A stretch of DNA of 64,000 bases from Streptomyces spiroverticillatus. GTDB lineage: Bacteria; Actinomycetota; Actinomycetes; Streptomycetales; Streptomycetaceae. The translations under genes and the position numbers were made by a program. The stretch covers positions 62,001 through 126,000 of the forward strand of contig BMUX01000001.1 in the NCBI GenBank assembly GCA_014650415.1. Direction: 5' to 3'. Positions 36,259 to 45,204 of this stretch are shown in pieces; the stretch's first letter is position 1; each line of letters begins with the position of its first letter. The notes beneath the pieces were generated by a model. It saw only the letters and a list, made by a program, of their open reading frames with translations. It did no database searches and was not told the DNA's origin.

Positions 36259-38487
36259 ATGGCAGAGCCGAGACCGACAGCGGAGACCGAGCAGGCCGGG
36301 GCCGCCCCGGAGCCCGCCCGCCGCAGGCTGTCGCCCAAGTCCGTGGTGATCTGGACCCTGGTGGCGATCGTCGGCGCGGCCGGCTGGGCGGTGCTCGCGC
36401 TGTCCCGGGGCGAGGACGTCTCGGCCGCGTGGATGCTGGCGGCGGCGCTGGGCTCGTACGCCATCGCGTACCGCTTCTACTCGAAGTTCATCGCGAACCG
36501 GGTGCTCAAGGTCGACAAGACCCGGGCGACCCCGGCCGAACTCCACAACGACGGCGTGGACTTCCACCCCACCGACCGGCGCGTGCTCTTCGGGCACCAC
36601 TTCGCGGCCATCGCGGGCGCGGGTCCGCTGGTCGGGCCCGTGCTGGCGGCCCAGATGGGGTACCTGCCGGGCACCATCTGGATCGTCGCGGGCGTGATCT
36701 TCGCGGGCGCGGTCCAGGACATGGTCACGCTGTTCTTCTCCACGCGCCGCAACGGCCGTTCGCTGGGCCAGATCGCCCGGGACGAGATCGGCGTGGTCGG
36801 CGGCGCGGCGGCGCTCATCGCCGTGTTCGCCATCATGATCATCCTGCTCGCGGTGCTCGCCCTGATCATCGTGAACGCGCTGGCCGAGTCCCCCTGGGGC
36901 GTCTTCTCGATCGGGATGACGATTCCGATCGCGCTGTTCATGGGCATCTACCTGCGCATCCTGCGGCCGGGGCGGGTGACCGAGGTGTCGCTCATCGGCG
37001 TCGCCCTGCTGCTGCTCGCGATCGTCGCGGGCGGCTGGGTCGCGGAGTCGTCCTGGGCGGAGACCTTCACCCTGGAGCCGGGCACGCTGGTCATCTGGAT
37101 GGTGATCTACGGCTTCCTCGCGTCGGTGCTGCCGGTGTGGCTGCTGCTCGCGCCGCGCGACTACCTCTCGACGTTCATGAAGGTCGGCACGATCGGGCTG
37201 CTCGCGGTGGGCGTGCTGATCGCGCTGCCGACGCTGAAGATGGACGGCATCACGAAGTTCGCGACGAGTGGCACCGGGCCGGTCTTCGCCGGTTCGCTGT
37301 TCCCGTTCGTGTTCATCACCATCGCGTGCGGTGCGCTCTCCGGCTTCCACTCGCTGATCTCTTCCGGTACGACGCCGAAGATGATCCAGAAGGAGACGCA
37401 GATCCGGACGATCGGCTACGGCTCCATGCTGGTCGAGTCGTTCGTCGCGATCATGGCGCTGATCGCCGCCTGCATCATCGACCCGGGCCTGTACTTCGCC
37501 GTCAACGCGCCCGCGGGCGTGGTCGGCGACACCGTGCAGGCCGCCTCGCAGGCGGTCGGGAACCTCGGATTCACCATCACCCCCGACCAGTTGGCGCAGG
37601 CCGCCAAGGACGTCGAGGAGGCCAGCCTGCTGCACCGCACGGGTGGCGCGCCGACCTTCGCGCTCGGCCTGTCGGAGATCTTCTCGGCCGCGTTCGGCGG
37701 GGCAGCGATGAAGGCGTTCTGGTACCACTTCGCCATCATGTTCGAGGCGCTGTTCATCCTGACGACGCTCGACGCGGGCACCCGGGTCGGCCGGTTCATG
37801 CTCCAGGACATGCTCGGCAACGTCTACAAGCCGTTCAAGAACGTCAGTTGGAAGCCCGGCGTCTGGATCGCCAGCGCCATCGTCGTCCTGGCCTGGGGCT
37901 ACTTCCTGTGGGTCGGCGTGCACGACCCGCTGGGCGGCATCAACCAGCTCTTCCCGCTGTTCGGCATCGCCAACCAGCTCCTGGCAGCCGTCGCGCTCGC
38001 CGTCTGCACCACGCTGCTGATCAAGTCCGGGCGGCTCAAGTACGCCTGGGTGACGGCCGTTCCGCTGCTGTGGGACGTGGCGGTCACGCTCACCGCGAGC
38101 TGGCAGAAGATCTTCTCCGACGACCCGAAGGTCGGCTTCTTCGCCCAGCGCGACGTCTACCAGACCGCTCTCGACAAGGGCCTCGACAAGGTCGGACTCG
38201 CCAAGAACCGCGAGCAGATGGAGACCATCGTCACCAACTCCACGGTGGACGGCGTCCTTTCGATCCTCTTCGCCGTACTGATCGTGGTCGTCCTCTTCGA
38301 GGCCTGCCGCGCCTGCCTCAAGGCGATCCGCCACCCGGCGGCGGTCACCCTCAGCGAGACGAAGTACGTGAAGTCGGAGATCGTCGCCCCGGCGTCGCTC
38401 TTCGCCACCAAGGAGGAGAAGGCCGAGATGGCCGCCGCGGGCCTGGGCCCGGACGGCCGCCCGCTGAAGGAGGAGAGCACGGTATGA
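36259..38487 (+). CDS. cstA: CstA peptide/pyruvate transporter (carbon starvation protein)
   Basis: 742 residues with about 16-18 membrane helices. CstA landmarks are present: GHHFAAIAGAGPLVGPVLAAQMGY, FAGAVQDMVTLFFSTRRNGRSLGQ, CGALSGFHSLISSGTTPKMI, and the C-terminal five-TM block DPLGGINQLFPLFGIANQLLA. Family members import pyruvate or peptides during starvation. The start ATG 36259 has GAGGGGA upstream. It overlaps ybdD by ATGA, the conserved partner order. Confidence 0.93.
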   Translation: MAEPRPTAETEQAGAAPEPARRRLSPKSVVIWTLVAIVGAAGWAVLALSRGEDVSAAWMLAAALGSYAIAYRFYSKFIANRVLKVDKTRATPAELHNDGVDFHPTDRRVLFGHHFAAIAGAGPLVGPVLAAQMGYLPGTIWIVAGVIFAGAVQDMVTLFFSTRRNGRSLGQIARDEIGVVGGAAALIAVFAIMIILLAVLALIIVNALAESPWGVFSIGMTIPIALFMGIYLRILRPGRVTEVSLIGVALLLLAIVAGGWVAESSWAETFTLEPGTLVIWMVIYGFLASVLPVWLLLAPRDYLSTFMKVGTIGLLAVGVLIALPTLKMDGITKFATSGTGPVFAGSLFPFVFITIACGALSGFHSLISSGTTPKMIQKETQIRTIGYGSMLVESFVAIMALIAACIIDPGLYFAVNAPAGVVGDTVQAASQAVGNLGFTITPDQLAQAAKDVEEASLLHRTGGAPTFALGLSEIFSAAFGGAAMKAFWYHFAIMFEALFILTTLDAGTRVGRFMLQDMLGNVYKPFKNVSWKPGVWIASAIVVLAWGYFLWVGVHDPLGGINQLFPLFGIANQLLAAVALAVCTTLLIKSGRLKYAWVTAVPLLWDVAVTLTASWQKIFSDDPKVGFFAQRDVYQTALDKGLDKVGLAKNREQMETIVTNSTVDGVLSILFAVLIVVVLFEACRACLKAIRHPAAVTLSETKYVKSEIVAPASLFATKEEKAEMAAAGLGPDGRPLKEESTV

Positions 38488-38720
38488 GCACCGGGACCCA
38501 CGGGACACTGCGGCACGTGAGCACGGGGGCCCTGCGGCACCGGCTGTCCCGGCTGCGGTGGTTCGTGCGCGAGCTGACCGGCGAGGCGACGTACGACCGT
38601 TACGTCGCCCACGCCAGGTCGCACGACCCGGACGCCCCCGTGATGTCCCGCCGCGCCTTCGAGCGCAGCCGCACCGACGCCCGCGAGGGCGATCCGCGGG
38701 AGGGCTTCCGCTGCTGCTGA
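38484..38720 (+). CDS. ybdD: YbdD/YjiX family small protein (DUF466)
   Basis: 78 residues, starting in the ATGA overlap with cstA. It shows the family pattern: WFVRELTGEATYDRYVAHAR, MSRRAFERSRTD and a terminal double cysteine (FRCC). It is a cytoplasmic accessory needed for CstA-type transporters in enterobacteria. It is slightly longer than the ~65-residue norm because of a Thr/Arg-rich N-terminus. Confidence 0.85.
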   Translation: MSTGTHGTLRHVSTGALRHRLSRLRWFVRELTGEATYDRYVAHARSHDPDAPVMSRRAFERSRTDAREGDPREGFRCC

Positions 38721-38766
38721 GCGGCTGACGGCCCCGCCGCTGCGCGGCCGACGGCTCCGCGTGCGT

Positions 38767-38813
38767 ACGGCCCGGCGTTCCGCCCCTCGATACGGGGTGG
38801 GGCGCCGGGCCGT
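38767..38813 (+). terminator. terminator of the cstA-ybdD operon
   Basis: An 11-bp outer stem (38767-38777 with 38803-38813) with an inner GC-rich stem, 46 bases after the ybdD stop. Confidence 0.75.
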
Positions 38814-38834
38814 CGCCGTTGCACACTGCCGGGC

Positions 38835-39335
38835 ATGGACATGCGTATCCGAACCGCGGAACCCGCCGAGCACACCGCAGTGGGCGAGATCACCGCCCGC
38901 GCCTACCTGGACGACGGACTCCTGTCCGGCGGCGCCCAGGACACCTACCTGCCCGTACTGCGGGACGCCGCGTCCCGCGCCGAGAAGGCCGAGCTGCTGG
39001 TCGCCGTGGACGCCGACGGGACTCTGCTGGGCACCGTCACCTATGCTCCCCAGGGCAGCCCCCTCCAGGACATCGCCGTACCCGGCGAGGCCGAGTTCCG
39101 CATGCTCGCGGTCGCGCACGCGGCACGGGGCCGCGGGGCGGGCGAGGCTCTCGTACGGGCCTGCATCGCCCGCGCACGGGCCGAGGAAGGGGTCGTACGG
39201 CTGGTGATGTCGACCCAGCCGACGATGCTCGGGGCGCACCGGATCTACGAGCGCCTCGGCTTCGTACGAACGCCCGACAGGGACTGGGAACCGCTCCCGG
39301 GACTGGGCCTGTTGACGTACGAATTGGGGCTTTAG
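38835..39335 (+). CDS. GNAT N-acetyltransferase
   Basis: 166 residues (MDMRIRTAEPAEHTAVGEIT). The acetyl-CoA site is MLAVAHAARGRGAGEALVRA (R-G-x-G-x-G/A pattern) and the C-terminal strand motif is AHRIYERLGFVRTPD. It lies just upstream of the RNR regulatory region on the same strand. The substrate is unknown. Confidence 0.87.
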   Translation: MDMRIRTAEPAEHTAVGEITARAYLDDGLLSGGAQDTYLPVLRDAASRAEKAELLVAVDADGTLLGTVTYAPQGSPLQDIAVPGEAEFRMLAVAHAARGRGAGEALVRACIARARAEEGVVRLVMSTQPTMLGAHRIYERLGFVRTPDRDWEPLPGLGLLTYELGL

Positions 39336-39402
39336 CCCGTACGGAAAAGGCCCCAGGCCCCCTCGAAACAGGGCTTCCTCTTGTGAAGTGTTACGGCACG
39401 CG

Positions 39403-39450
39403 ACACAACATGTGGTGGGTTCCCCAACGGGGACCCACCACATGTATGCT
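39403..39450 (+). promoter_or_regulatory. tandem NrdR-box-like repeats within a hairpin, nrdAB promoter
   Basis: Two ACATGT-centred boxes (39408-39413 and 39440-39445) are 32 bp apart, about three helical turns, the spacing expected for NrdR boxes upstream of RNR operons. The boxes are also the two arms of a near-perfect inverted repeat (39408-39425 with 39429-39445, one bulged base). A TATGCT at 39445-39450 overlapping the second box could be the -10. NrdR itself is encoded elsewhere. Confidence 0.65.
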
Positions 39451-39454
39451 CGTC

Positions 39455-39660
39455 CTCGCTGTCGCCGCAGGGGAATCCGGTGAGAATCCGGAACTGTCCC
39501 GCAACGGTGTGTCATGTGCGCATTTGCGCACCGCCAAGTCCGAGGACCTGCCGACGGCGTGATCCGGCTCGACCGAACCGGATTCCGATACGTCCGGGCC
39601 TCGCGGTTGGGCCGGTGGACGCCAGGCGACGTGCGCCCTTTTCGAGGCGGACGTGTGCTC
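39455..39660 (+). ncRNA. cobalamin (B12) riboswitch in the nrdA leader
   Basis: The conserved aptamer core is readable: GGGAATCCGGTGAGAATCC, then TGTCCCGCAACGGTG (39471-39512), then the B12-box strand GCCAAGTCCGAGGACCTGCC (39533-39552). A downstream GC-rich region up to the SD (39696-39704) would be the expression platform. Adenosylcobalamin binding should shut off the oxygen-dependent class Ia reductase when the B12-dependent class II enzyme can work, as established for S. coelicolor nrdABS. The 3' boundary is approximate. Confidence 0.92.
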
Positions 39661-39713
39661 GCGCGCCCCCGCTCCGCCCCGTGGCCCCGCGCCGAGCGAG
39701 GGAGAGCCCCCAC

Positions 39714-42122
39714 GTGACCATCGCGCCAGTCGATCCGGCCGTCGCCGAGCAGAGTACGGACAACCAGGACGCCCCCGGGACCGCGCTGCTGCGCACCCTG
39801 ACGGACCTGACCGCCGACCTGCCCGACACCGACCCCGGCCGGGTCGCCGCCGCCGCCCTGCGTGGGCGCAACGCGCGCTCGGACGCCGCCGAGCTCCGGG
39901 AGCTCGCCACCGAGGCCGCCGCCGGCCTCATCTCCGAGGATCCCGCGTACTCGCGCCTCGCCGCGCGCCTGCTCGCCCGTACGATCCGGGACGAGGCCGC
40001 CACCCAGGGCGTGGGCTGCTTCTCCGAGTCCGTCGCCGTCGGTCACCGCGAAGGGCTCATCGCGGACCGCACGGCCGACTTCGTCGCCAAGCACGCGGCG
40101 GCCCTCGACGAGCTGATCGACCTCGACGGCGACGACCGCTTCGAGTACTTCGGTCTGCGCACCGTCTACAGCCGCTACCTGCTGCGCCACCCGATCACCC
40201 GCCAGGTCGTCGAGACCCCGCAGCACTTCATGCTGCGCGTGGCCTCCGGCCTCGCCGATGACACTGTGTCCATTGAAGAGAGTGCCGAGCGGGCTCTCCC
40301 CGAGGTCGCCTCCCTGTACCGCCTGATGAGCCGCCTGGACTACCTGCCGTCCTCGCCGACGCTCTTCAACTCCGGCACCCGCCACCCGCAGATGTCGTCC
40401 TGCTACCTCCTCGACTCCCCGATGGACGAGCTGGACTCGATCTACGACCGCTACCACCAGGTCGCGCGCCTCTCCAAGCACGCGGGCGGCATCGGCCTCT
40501 CCTACTCGCGCATCCGCGCCCGCGGCTCCCTGATCCGCGGCACCAACGGCCACTCCAACGGCATCGTGCCGTTCCTGAAGACGCTCGACGCCTCCGTCGC
40601 CGCCGTCAACCAGGGCGGCCGCCGCAAGGGCGCCGCAGCGGTCTACCTGGAGACCTGGCACGCGGACATCGAGGAGTTCCTGGAGCTCCGCGACAACACC
40701 GGCGAGGACGCCCGCCGCACCCACAACCTGAACCTCGCCCACTGGATCCCGGACGAGTTCATGCGCCGCGTGGACCAGGACGGCCCGTGGTCGCTGTTCT
40801 CCCCCGCCGACGTCCCCGAGCTGGTGGACCTGTGGGGCGACGACTTCGACGCCGCCTACCGCAAGGCCGAGGCCGCGGGCCTGGCGAAGAAGACCATCCC
40901 GGCCCGCGACCTGTACGGCCGCATGATGCGCACCCTCGCGCAGACCGGCAACGGCTGGATGACGTTCAAGGACGCCTCCAACCGGACCGCCAACCAGACG
41001 GCGGAGCCGGGCCACACGGTCCACTCCTCCAACCTGTGCACCGAGATCCTCGAGGTCACCAACGACGGCGAGACGGCCGTCTGCAACCTCGGCTCGGTCA
41101 ACATGGGCGCCTTCGTCCTCGCCGACGGCGAGATCGACTGGGACCGCCTCGACAAGACCGTCCACACGGCCGTCACCTTCCTCGACCGCGTCGTGGACAT
41201 CAACTTCTACCCGACCGAGCAGGCCGGGAACTCCAACTCCAAGTGGCGTCCGGTGGGCCTGGGCGCCATGGGCCTCCAGGACGTCTTCTTCAAGCTGAAG
41301 CTGCCGTTCGACTCCCCCGAGGCCGCGGCGCTCTCCACGAAGATCGCCGAGCGGATCATGCTCGCCGCGTACGAGGCGTCCTGCGACCTCGCCGAGCGCG
41401 CCGGCACCTTCCCCGCCTGGGAGAAGACCCGCGCCGCCCGTGGCGTCCTGCACCCCGACCACTACGGTGTCGAGGTCTCCTGGCCGGAGCGCTGGGACGC
41501 CCTGCGCGCCCGCGTCGCCAAGACCGGCATGCGCAACTCGCTGCTCCTGGCCATCGCGCCCACCGCCACCATCGCCTCCATCGCGGGCGTGTACGAGTGC
41601 ATCGAGCCGCAGGTCTCCAACCTCTTCAAGCGCGAGACCCTCTCCGGCGAGTTCCTCCAGGTCAACTCCTACCTGGTCCGCGACCTGAAGGCGCTCGGCG
41701 TCTGGGACGCGCAGACCCGTGAGGCGCTGCGCGACGCGTCCGGCTCGGTCCAGGGCTTCAACTGGATCCCGCAGGAGGTCCGCGACCTGTACCGCACCGC
41801 GTGGGAGATCCCGCAGCGCGGCCTGATCGACATGGCGGCGGCCCGCACCCCGTACCTCGACCAGTCCCAGTCCCTCAACCTCTTCCTCGAAACGCCCACC
41901 ATCGGCAAGCTCAGCTCGATGTACGCGTACGCCTGGAAGAAGGGCCTGAAGACGACGTACTACCTGCGCTCGCGCCCCGCCACCCGCATCGCGCGCGCCG
42001 CCGGCTCGCAGACCGCCCAGGTCGCGGCCCCCACGACCACCCTCCCCGCACAGCAGGTGACGGACGCCGAAGCGCTCGCCTGCTCCCTGGAAAACCCCGA
42101 GTCCTGCGAGGCCTGCCAGTAA
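39714..42122 (+). CDS. nrdA: class Ia ribonucleotide reductase, alpha subunit
   Basis: 802 residues from a GTG (VTIAPVDPAVAEQ) with GGGAGA upstream. The catalytic alpha-subunit markers are SSCYLLDSP (redox Cys), HSSNLCTEIL (thiyl Cys), AIAPTATIASIAGVYECIEP and a C-terminal CxxC in NPESCEACQ that re-reduces the active site. The N-terminal ~100 residues do not show a recognisable ATP-cone, so activity control by ATP/dATP may be absent. It overlaps nrdB by TAATG. It converts ribonucleoside diphosphates to deoxy forms using the tyrosyl radical of NrdB. Confidence 0.95.
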   Translation: MTIAPVDPAVAEQSTDNQDAPGTALLRTLTDLTADLPDTDPGRVAAAALRGRNARSDAAELRELATEAAAGLISEDPAYSRLAARLLARTIRDEAATQGVGCFSESVAVGHREGLIADRTADFVAKHAAALDELIDLDGDDRFEYFGLRTVYSRYLLRHPITRQVVETPQHFMLRVASGLADDTVSIEESAERALPEVASLYRLMSRLDYLPSSPTLFNSGTRHPQMSSCYLLDSPMDELDSIYDRYHQVARLSKHAGGIGLSYSRIRARGSLIRGTNGHSNGIVPFLKTLDASVAAVNQGGRRKGAAAVYLETWHADIEEFLELRDNTGEDARRTHNLNLAHWIPDEFMRRVDQDGPWSLFSPADVPELVDLWGDDFDAAYRKAEAAGLAKKTIPARDLYGRMMRTLAQTGNGWMTFKDASNRTANQTAEPGHTVHSSNLCTEILEVTNDGETAVCNLGSVNMGAFVLADGEIDWDRLDKTVHTAVTFLDRVVDINFYPTEQAGNSNSKWRPVGLGAMGLQDVFFKLKLPFDSPEAAALSTKIAERIMLAAYEASCDLAERAGTFPAWEKTRAARGVLHPDHYGVEVSWPERWDALRARVAKTGMRNSLLLAIAPTATIASIAGVYECIEPQVSNLFKRETLSGEFLQVNSYLVRDLKALGVWDAQTREALRDASGSVQGFNWIPQEVRDLYRTAWEIPQRGLIDMAAARTPYLDQSQSLNLFLETPTIGKLSSMYAYAWKKGLKTTYYLRSRPATRIARAAGSQTAQVAAPTTTLPAQQVTDAEALACSLENPESCEACQ

Positions 42123-43141
42123 TGAGCTCCACCAACTCCGAGAAGAACCTTCTCGACCCCGGCTTCGAGCTGACCCTGCGCCCCATGCGCTACCCGGACT
42201 TCTACGAGCGCTACCGGGACGCGATCAAGAACACCTGGACCGTCGAGGAGGTCGACCTCCACTCGGACGTCGCGGACCTCGCGAAGCTGACCCCGGGCGA
42301 GCAGCACATGATCGGCCGTCTCGTCGCGTTCTTCGCGACCGGCGACTCGATCGTCTCGAACAACCTGGTGCTGACGCTCTACAAGCACATCAACTCCCCC
42401 GAGGCGCGGCTCTACCTCTCCCGCCAGCTCTTCGAGGAAGCCGTCCACGTCCAGTTCTACTTGACGCTCCTGGACACCTACCTCCCCGACCCGGAGGACC
42501 GCGCCGCGGCCTTCGACGCAGTCGAGGAGATCCCCTCCATCCGCGAGAAGGCGCAGTTCTGCTTCAAGTGGATGGACTCGGTCGAGAAGATCGACCGCCT
42601 GGAGACGAAGGCCGACCGCCGCCGCTTCCTGCTCAACCTGATCTGCTTCGCGGCGTGCATCGAGGGCCTGTTCTTCTACGGTGCCTTCGCGTACGTCTAC
42701 TGGTTCCGCAGCCGCGGTCTGCTGCACGGTCTCGCAACCGGGACGAACTGGGTCTTCCGGGACGAAACCATGCACATGAACTTCGCGTTCGAGGTCGTGG
42801 ACACCGTCCGCAAGGAAGAGCCGGACCTCTTCGACGACGAGCTGGAGCAGCAGGTCACCGACATGCTGAAGGAAGCCGTCGCCGCCGAGCTCCAGTTCGG
42901 CCGCGACCTGTGCGGCGAGGGCCTGCCGGGCATGAACACCGAGTCCATGCGCGAGTACCTGGAGTGCGTCGCCGACCAGCGCCTGGAGCGCCTCGGCTTC
43001 CCGAAGGTGTACGGGTCCTCCAACCCGTTCTCCTTCATGGAGCTCCAGGGCGTCCAGGAGCTGACGAACTTCTTCGAGCGCCGGGTCTCCGCGTACCAGG
43101 TGGCCGTCGAGGGCACCGTCGGCTTCGACGACGACTTCTAG
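42122..43141 (+). CDS. nrdB: class Ia ribonucleotide reductase, beta subunit
   Basis: 339 residues. It is a ferritin-like helical bundle with the diiron ligands (ATGDSIVSNN Asp; LFEEAVHVQFY Glu-x-x-His; ETMHMNF Glu-x-x-His). The radical Tyr lies seven residues after the EEAVH glutamate, at the position matching E. coli Tyr122. The C-terminal tail (GTVGFDDDF) is the docking peptide for NrdA. It is translationally coupled to nrdA and under the same riboswitch. Confidence 0.95.
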   Translation: MSSTNSEKNLLDPGFELTLRPMRYPDFYERYRDAIKNTWTVEEVDLHSDVADLAKLTPGEQHMIGRLVAFFATGDSIVSNNLVLTLYKHINSPEARLYLSRQLFEEAVHVQFYLTLLDTYLPDPEDRAAAFDAVEEIPSIREKAQFCFKWMDSVEKIDRLETKADRRRFLLNLICFAACIEGLFFYGAFAYVYWFRSRGLLHGLATGTNWVFRDETMHMNFAFEVVDTVRKEEPDLFDDELEQQVTDMLKEAVAAELQFGRDLCGEGLPGMNTESMREYLECVADQRLERLGFPKVYGSSNPFSFMELQGVQELTNFFERRVSAYQVAVEGTVGFDDDF

Positions 43142-43148
43142 ACAGCTG

Positions 43149-43343
43149 CTAGGCGGCACGGCTGTAGCTGCTGCTCGGACGGGCCGGGATTCCTTCGGGG
43201 GTCCCGGCCCTTTCGGCGTCCGCCCGCTCGGCGTCCCGGAGCTGACGGTCGATCCGCAGGTCCCCGAGGTGTCCGATGAGCGAAGGAAGGGCGAGAAGGG
43301 CGAAAACGAACGCTACGGCCAGGTAGTCCATGAATGTGTTCAT
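43149..43343 (-). CDS. small single-pass membrane protein, antisense to the nrdB-nrdS spacer
   Basis: 64 residues: MNTFMDYLAVAFVFALLALP begins one membrane helix (about 5-25). A charged cytoplasmic region follows (GDLRIDRQLRDAERADAERA), with a Ser/Ala tail. It is transcribed against the nrd genes, and its 3' end carries the nrdB terminator hairpin. The clear helix plus amphipathic tail suggests a real gene. I do not recognise a family. Confidence 0.6.
   Translation of the reverse strand: MNTFMDYLAVAFVFALLALPSLIGHLGDLRIDRQLRDAERADAERAGTPEGIPARPSSSYSRAA
43181..43214 (+). terminator. hairpin after nrdB, inside the antisense small gene
   Basis: A 9-bp stem (43181-43189 with 43202-43210) followed by TTTC, 40 bases after the nrdB stop. 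It would limit readthrough into nrdS, which is described as part of nrdABS in S. coelicolor. Confidence 0.7.
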
Positions 43344-43435
43344 GCCTCAACTCTCTTACTTCGCAGGCGTCTTGATGAGTGGCAGGACTGTCATGAGACG
43401 TCGAATTACTGCCACACCGGATGCATACTGGCGGC

Positions 43436-44404
43436 ATGCTGAAAAACGTGGCCGTGGCGCTGGTCGACGGGGCGAACCCGTTCGAACTCGGCGTGCTGTG
43501 CGAGGTGTTCGGTATCGACCGGAGCGAACAGGGCCTGCCTGTCTACGACTTCGCGGTCTGCGCCGCCGAGAAGGGCCCGCTGTCCGCCCGCTCGGGGGCC
43601 TTCACGATCAACGTGCCGTACGGTCTGGACCGGCTGGAGGAGGCGGACCTGATCTGCGTCCCCGCCGACCAGCACTGCGAGTCGCGTACGTATCCGGAAG
43701 AGCTGCTGGCCGCCCTGCGCCGGGGCGTCGAGCGCGGGGCGCGGGTGCTGAGCGTCTGCTCGGGGGCCTTCGTGCTGGGCGCGGCCGGGCTGCTGGACGG
43801 CCGCCGGTGCACCACGCACTGGCGGCACGTGGACGAGCTGGCCGAGCGCCATCCGCTGGCCCGGCTGGAGCCGGACGTGCTGTACGTCGACGAGGGCAGC
43901 GTGATCACGTCGGCGGGCACCGCGGCCGGCATCGACGCCTGCCTGCACCTGGTGCGCCAGGAGGACGGGCCCGAGGTCGCCAACGCCATCGCCCGCCGGA
44001 TGGTGGTGCCGCCGCACCGGGACGGCGGCCAGGCCCAGTACATCGAGCGGCCCCTCACCCATGCCCGCTGCGACACGGTCGGCGAGGTGCTGGTGTGGAT
44101 GGAGCGCAACCTCGAACAGGAGCTGACCGTCGAGGAGTTGGCGGCCCGCGCCCACATGTCGCCGCGCACCTTCGCCCGCCGCTTCCAGCAGGAGACCGGG
44201 ACGACTCCCTACCGGTGGCTGCTGCGCCAACGGGTGCTGCTGGCCCAGCAGTTGCTGGAGGCGTCGGACGAGACGATCGACGCGGTCGCGGGGCGTTCCG
44301 GGTTCGGTACGGCGGCGGGGCTGCGCCACCACTTCCTGCGCACCCTGGGCACGACCCCGCACGCGTACCGCCGGACCTTCCGGGGCCCGGCCCGGGCCGC
44401 CTGA
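43436..44404 (+). CDS. nrdS: GlxA-type AraC-family regulator NrdS
   Basis: 322 residues from ATG 43436. An N-terminal DJ-1/PfpI-like domain (VAVALVDGANPFELGVLCEV; RVLSVCSGAFVLGAAGLLDG with the nucleophile-elbow Cys) is followed by a C-terminal AraC double HTH (LTVEELAARAHMSPRTFARRF; IDAVAGRSGFGTAAGLRHHF). The position downstream of nrdAB matches the AraC-like nrdS of S. coelicolor. Its regulatory target is not established. Here it is separated from nrdB by 294 bp containing a hairpin and an antisense small gene. Confidence 0.82.
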   Translation: MLKNVAVALVDGANPFELGVLCEVFGIDRSEQGLPVYDFAVCAAEKGPLSARSGAFTINVPYGLDRLEEADLICVPADQHCESRTYPEELLAALRRGVERGARVLSVCSGAFVLGAAGLLDGRRCTTHWRHVDELAERHPLARLEPDVLYVDEGSVITSAGTAAGIDACLHLVRQEDGPEVANAIARRMVVPPHRDGGQAQYIERPLTHARCDTVGEVLVWMERNLEQELTVEELAARAHMSPRTFARRFQQETGTTPYRWLLRQRVLLAQQLLEASDETIDAVAGRSGFGTAAGLRHHFLRTLGTTPHAYRRTFRGPARAA

Positions 44405-44440
44405 CCGGGCTGCGGCCCCGGCCGGAAGGCGCCCGAACGA

Positions 44441-44477
44441 CCTGTGCCCGGCCGCTCGTCGAGAGGCCGGGCACAGG
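44441..44477. terminator. bidirectional terminator between nrdS and def
   Basis: A perfect 13-bp stem (44441-44453 with 44465-44477) followed by GGAAA on the forward strand, between convergent nrdS and def. Confidence 0.85.
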
Positions 44478-44496
44478 GGAAACACGCAGGCGGGGA

Positions 44497-45129
44497 CTAA
44501 TCGTTGGGGACCGTCTCGTAGCGCGGGGTGCCCTCTTCCATCTGCTGGAGCGCGGCCTTGCGCTCGCGCTTGGAGAGGCGGTCGATGTAGAGGCGGCCGT
44601 AGAGGTGGTCCGTCTCGTGCTGGAGGCAGCGGGCGAAGTAGCCGGTGCCCTCCACCGCGATCGGGTTGCCCTCGGCGTCCTGGCCGCGCACGACCGCGTA
44701 GTCGGGGCGGGCCAGCTCGGCGTAGGCGGTGGGGACGGAGAGGCAGCCCTCGTTGGAGTCGTCCAGCACGCGGCGGTCGGCGGGCAGCTCGTCCAGGACC
44801 GGGTTGATCACGACGCCGGTGTGGCGGACGCCGTCGTCGTCCGGGCAGTCGTACACGAAGACCTTGAGGTCGACGCCGATCTGGTTGGCGGCCAGGCCCA
44901 CGCCCTCGGCGGCCTTCTGGCTGGCGAACATGTCGTCGATGAGGGAGGCGAGCTTGTCGTCGAACTCGGTGACGTTCTTGCACTCGCGGTGCAGCACCGG
45001 GTTGCCGACGACCGTGATGGGCCGGGCGGTGCCGCGCTCGCGGTACGCCAGCTCGCGCGCCTCGCAGTCCTCCGTGTCCACCACGAACTCCGATGCGACC
45101 TGCTCGTCGACCTGCTGCTGTTGCGCCAT
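44497..45129 (-). CDS. def: peptide deformylase
   Basis: 210 residues. All three family motifs are present: [10 protein letters not shown] (motif 1), EGCLSVP (motif 2, metal Cys) and QHETDHLYG (motif 3, HExxH with two metal His). It removes the formyl group from nascent N-termini. The N-terminal ~35 residues ([16 protein letters not shown]...) are an extension beyond the usual start. It lies 75 bp downstream of the TPR gene on the same strand. Confidence 0.95.
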   Translation of the reverse strand: MAQQQQVDEQVASEFVVDTEDCEARELAYRERGTARPITVVGNPVLHRECKNVTEFDDKLASLIDDMFASQKAAEGVGLAANQIGVDLKVFVYDCPDDDGVRHTGVVINPVLDELPADRRVLDDSNEGCLSVPTAYAELARPDYAVVRGQDAEGNPIAVEGTGYFARCLQHETDHLYGRLYIDRLSKRERKAALQQMEEGTPRYETVPND

Positions 45130-45204
45130 GTCCGCCGTACGCCTTCCTCAAAACCCGTGTCGATTGCCCATACAGCGTACGTGCCCCACTCGGCGGGCGA
45201 GGTC

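Noticed and set aside
38157..41462. A 1101-codon open frame on the reverse strand across cstA, ybdD, the acetyltransferase and nrdA
   Set aside because: It is antisense to genes with unmistakable motifs, has Arg/Gly/Val-rich composition without domains, and spans the riboswitch. It is a by-product of GC-rich codon bias.
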